From Dialister sp. UBA734 (lineage in GTDB: Bacteria; Bacillota; Negativicutes; Veillonellales; Dialisteraceae), in assembly GCA_002297935.1 (NCBI GenBank), contig DBLC01000176.1, positions 25,014-84,947 on the forward strand: a stretch of DNA of 59,934 nucleotides, read 5' to 3'. Below, piece by piece: positions 59,650-59,934 of the stretch. Made by a program: the position numbers and the translations under genes. Each line of letters starts with the position of its first letter. Positions within the stretch are counted from its first letter, which is position 1. The notes under the pieces are model-generated. The model was not told the DNA's origin, made no database searches, and saw only the letters and a program-made list of their open reading frames with translations.

Positions 59650-59934
59650 AGATTCTCCTGATTGAATGATGGGTTGTTGTTAGTTGTTGGTTGTTAGTTG
59701 TTGGTTGTTAGTTGTTGGTTGTTTGGATTTTGTGGCAAAGGTTCTAAGGGTTCTGAAGGTTCTGACGGTCCTGAAGGTTCATTGAAAATCTTACGATTTT
59801 CTTGGAGACAAAACTTTTTACCATCCAATACATCGCTATGACTCACTAGGGAAACACTGATTTAATCATGGTTTGAAATTATTCTTGAATTTTTATTCAA
59901 AGCGAGGAAAGGAAATCCGCGAATAGCGAGCTAT
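59650..59934. repeat. Upstream gap with TTGTTGG and 9-bp repeats
   Basis: No gene is seen in the last 285 bases. It has TTGTTGGTTGTTAG repeats (59684-59730) and GGTTCT-AAGGGTTCTGAAG 9-base units (59745-59780), in reverse orientation to those at 47157-47240. The promoter of the exopolysaccharide cluster should be here. Confidence 0.55.

Overview
The window holds a complete-looking, about 42 kb contractile-tailed (myovirus-type) prophage, positions 1 to about 41,993, followed by about 18 kb of bacterial chromosome. The prophage sits in a tRNA-Arg(CCG) gene (41949-42024, minus strand). The 22-bp core at 41972-41993 recurs at 1-22, where the window is cut. The chromosomal genes (alr, hemW, lepA, a DAHP synthase, a pyridoxal-kinase-like gene) and the style of the phage proteins suggest a Negativicute of the Veillonellaceae type, that is, a diderm Firmicute. 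A candidate spanin-like lysis pair fits a host with an outer membrane. The genus cannot be fixed from the sequence alone.

Prophage layout, right to left. Integrase (39950-41044, plus) with two moron genes beside the tRNA; dinD; the lysogeny switch (CI-like repressor on plus, Cro-like protein on minus, clear promoters and 17-bp operators between 37571 and 37923); an early operon of small genes; recombination and replication genes (YqaJ exonuclease, RecT, a replication initiator with iteron-like repeats, SSB, a resolvase-like nuclease); an ArpU/sigma-like regulator; terminase and portal. Next comes an accessory region (21,069-25,183) with two tandem proteins sharing one N-terminal module, one carrying a zinc-protease HExxH motif, plus small immunity-like genes and a plus-strand moron between terminators. 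Then follow head genes (MuF-like protein, protease, cement, capsid), connector, sheath, tube, a frameshifted tail chaperone, tape measure with a lysozyme-like domain, baseplate, tail fibres and lysis genes.

The most striking feature is the tail-fibre region (2,039-4,441). A runs-of-G tract ends the fibre-stalk gene at a stop codon (G7, 3329-3335), and a second tract breaks the tail-collar gene (G8, 2491-2498). A one-base change at each would extend the stalk protein with a tip domain and restore the collar protein. This looks like a slipped-strand, phase-variable receptor-binding apparatus. The second notable system is the candidate set of virion-associated effectors, with a toxin-like portal tail and triplicated small genes beside it.

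The chromosomal part contains alr, hemW-lepA, a DAHP synthase, a vitamin B6 kinase, an alpha/beta hydrolase, an HD-domain protein and a four-gene exopolysaccharide cluster (52722-59649): a PilZ-linked family 2 glycosyltransferase, a membrane-anchored deacetylase-like protein, a GH18-like lipoprotein and a secreted NodB deacetylase. Its intergenic spaces are packed with several families of interspersed and palindromic repeats, one of which also occurs inside the prophage.
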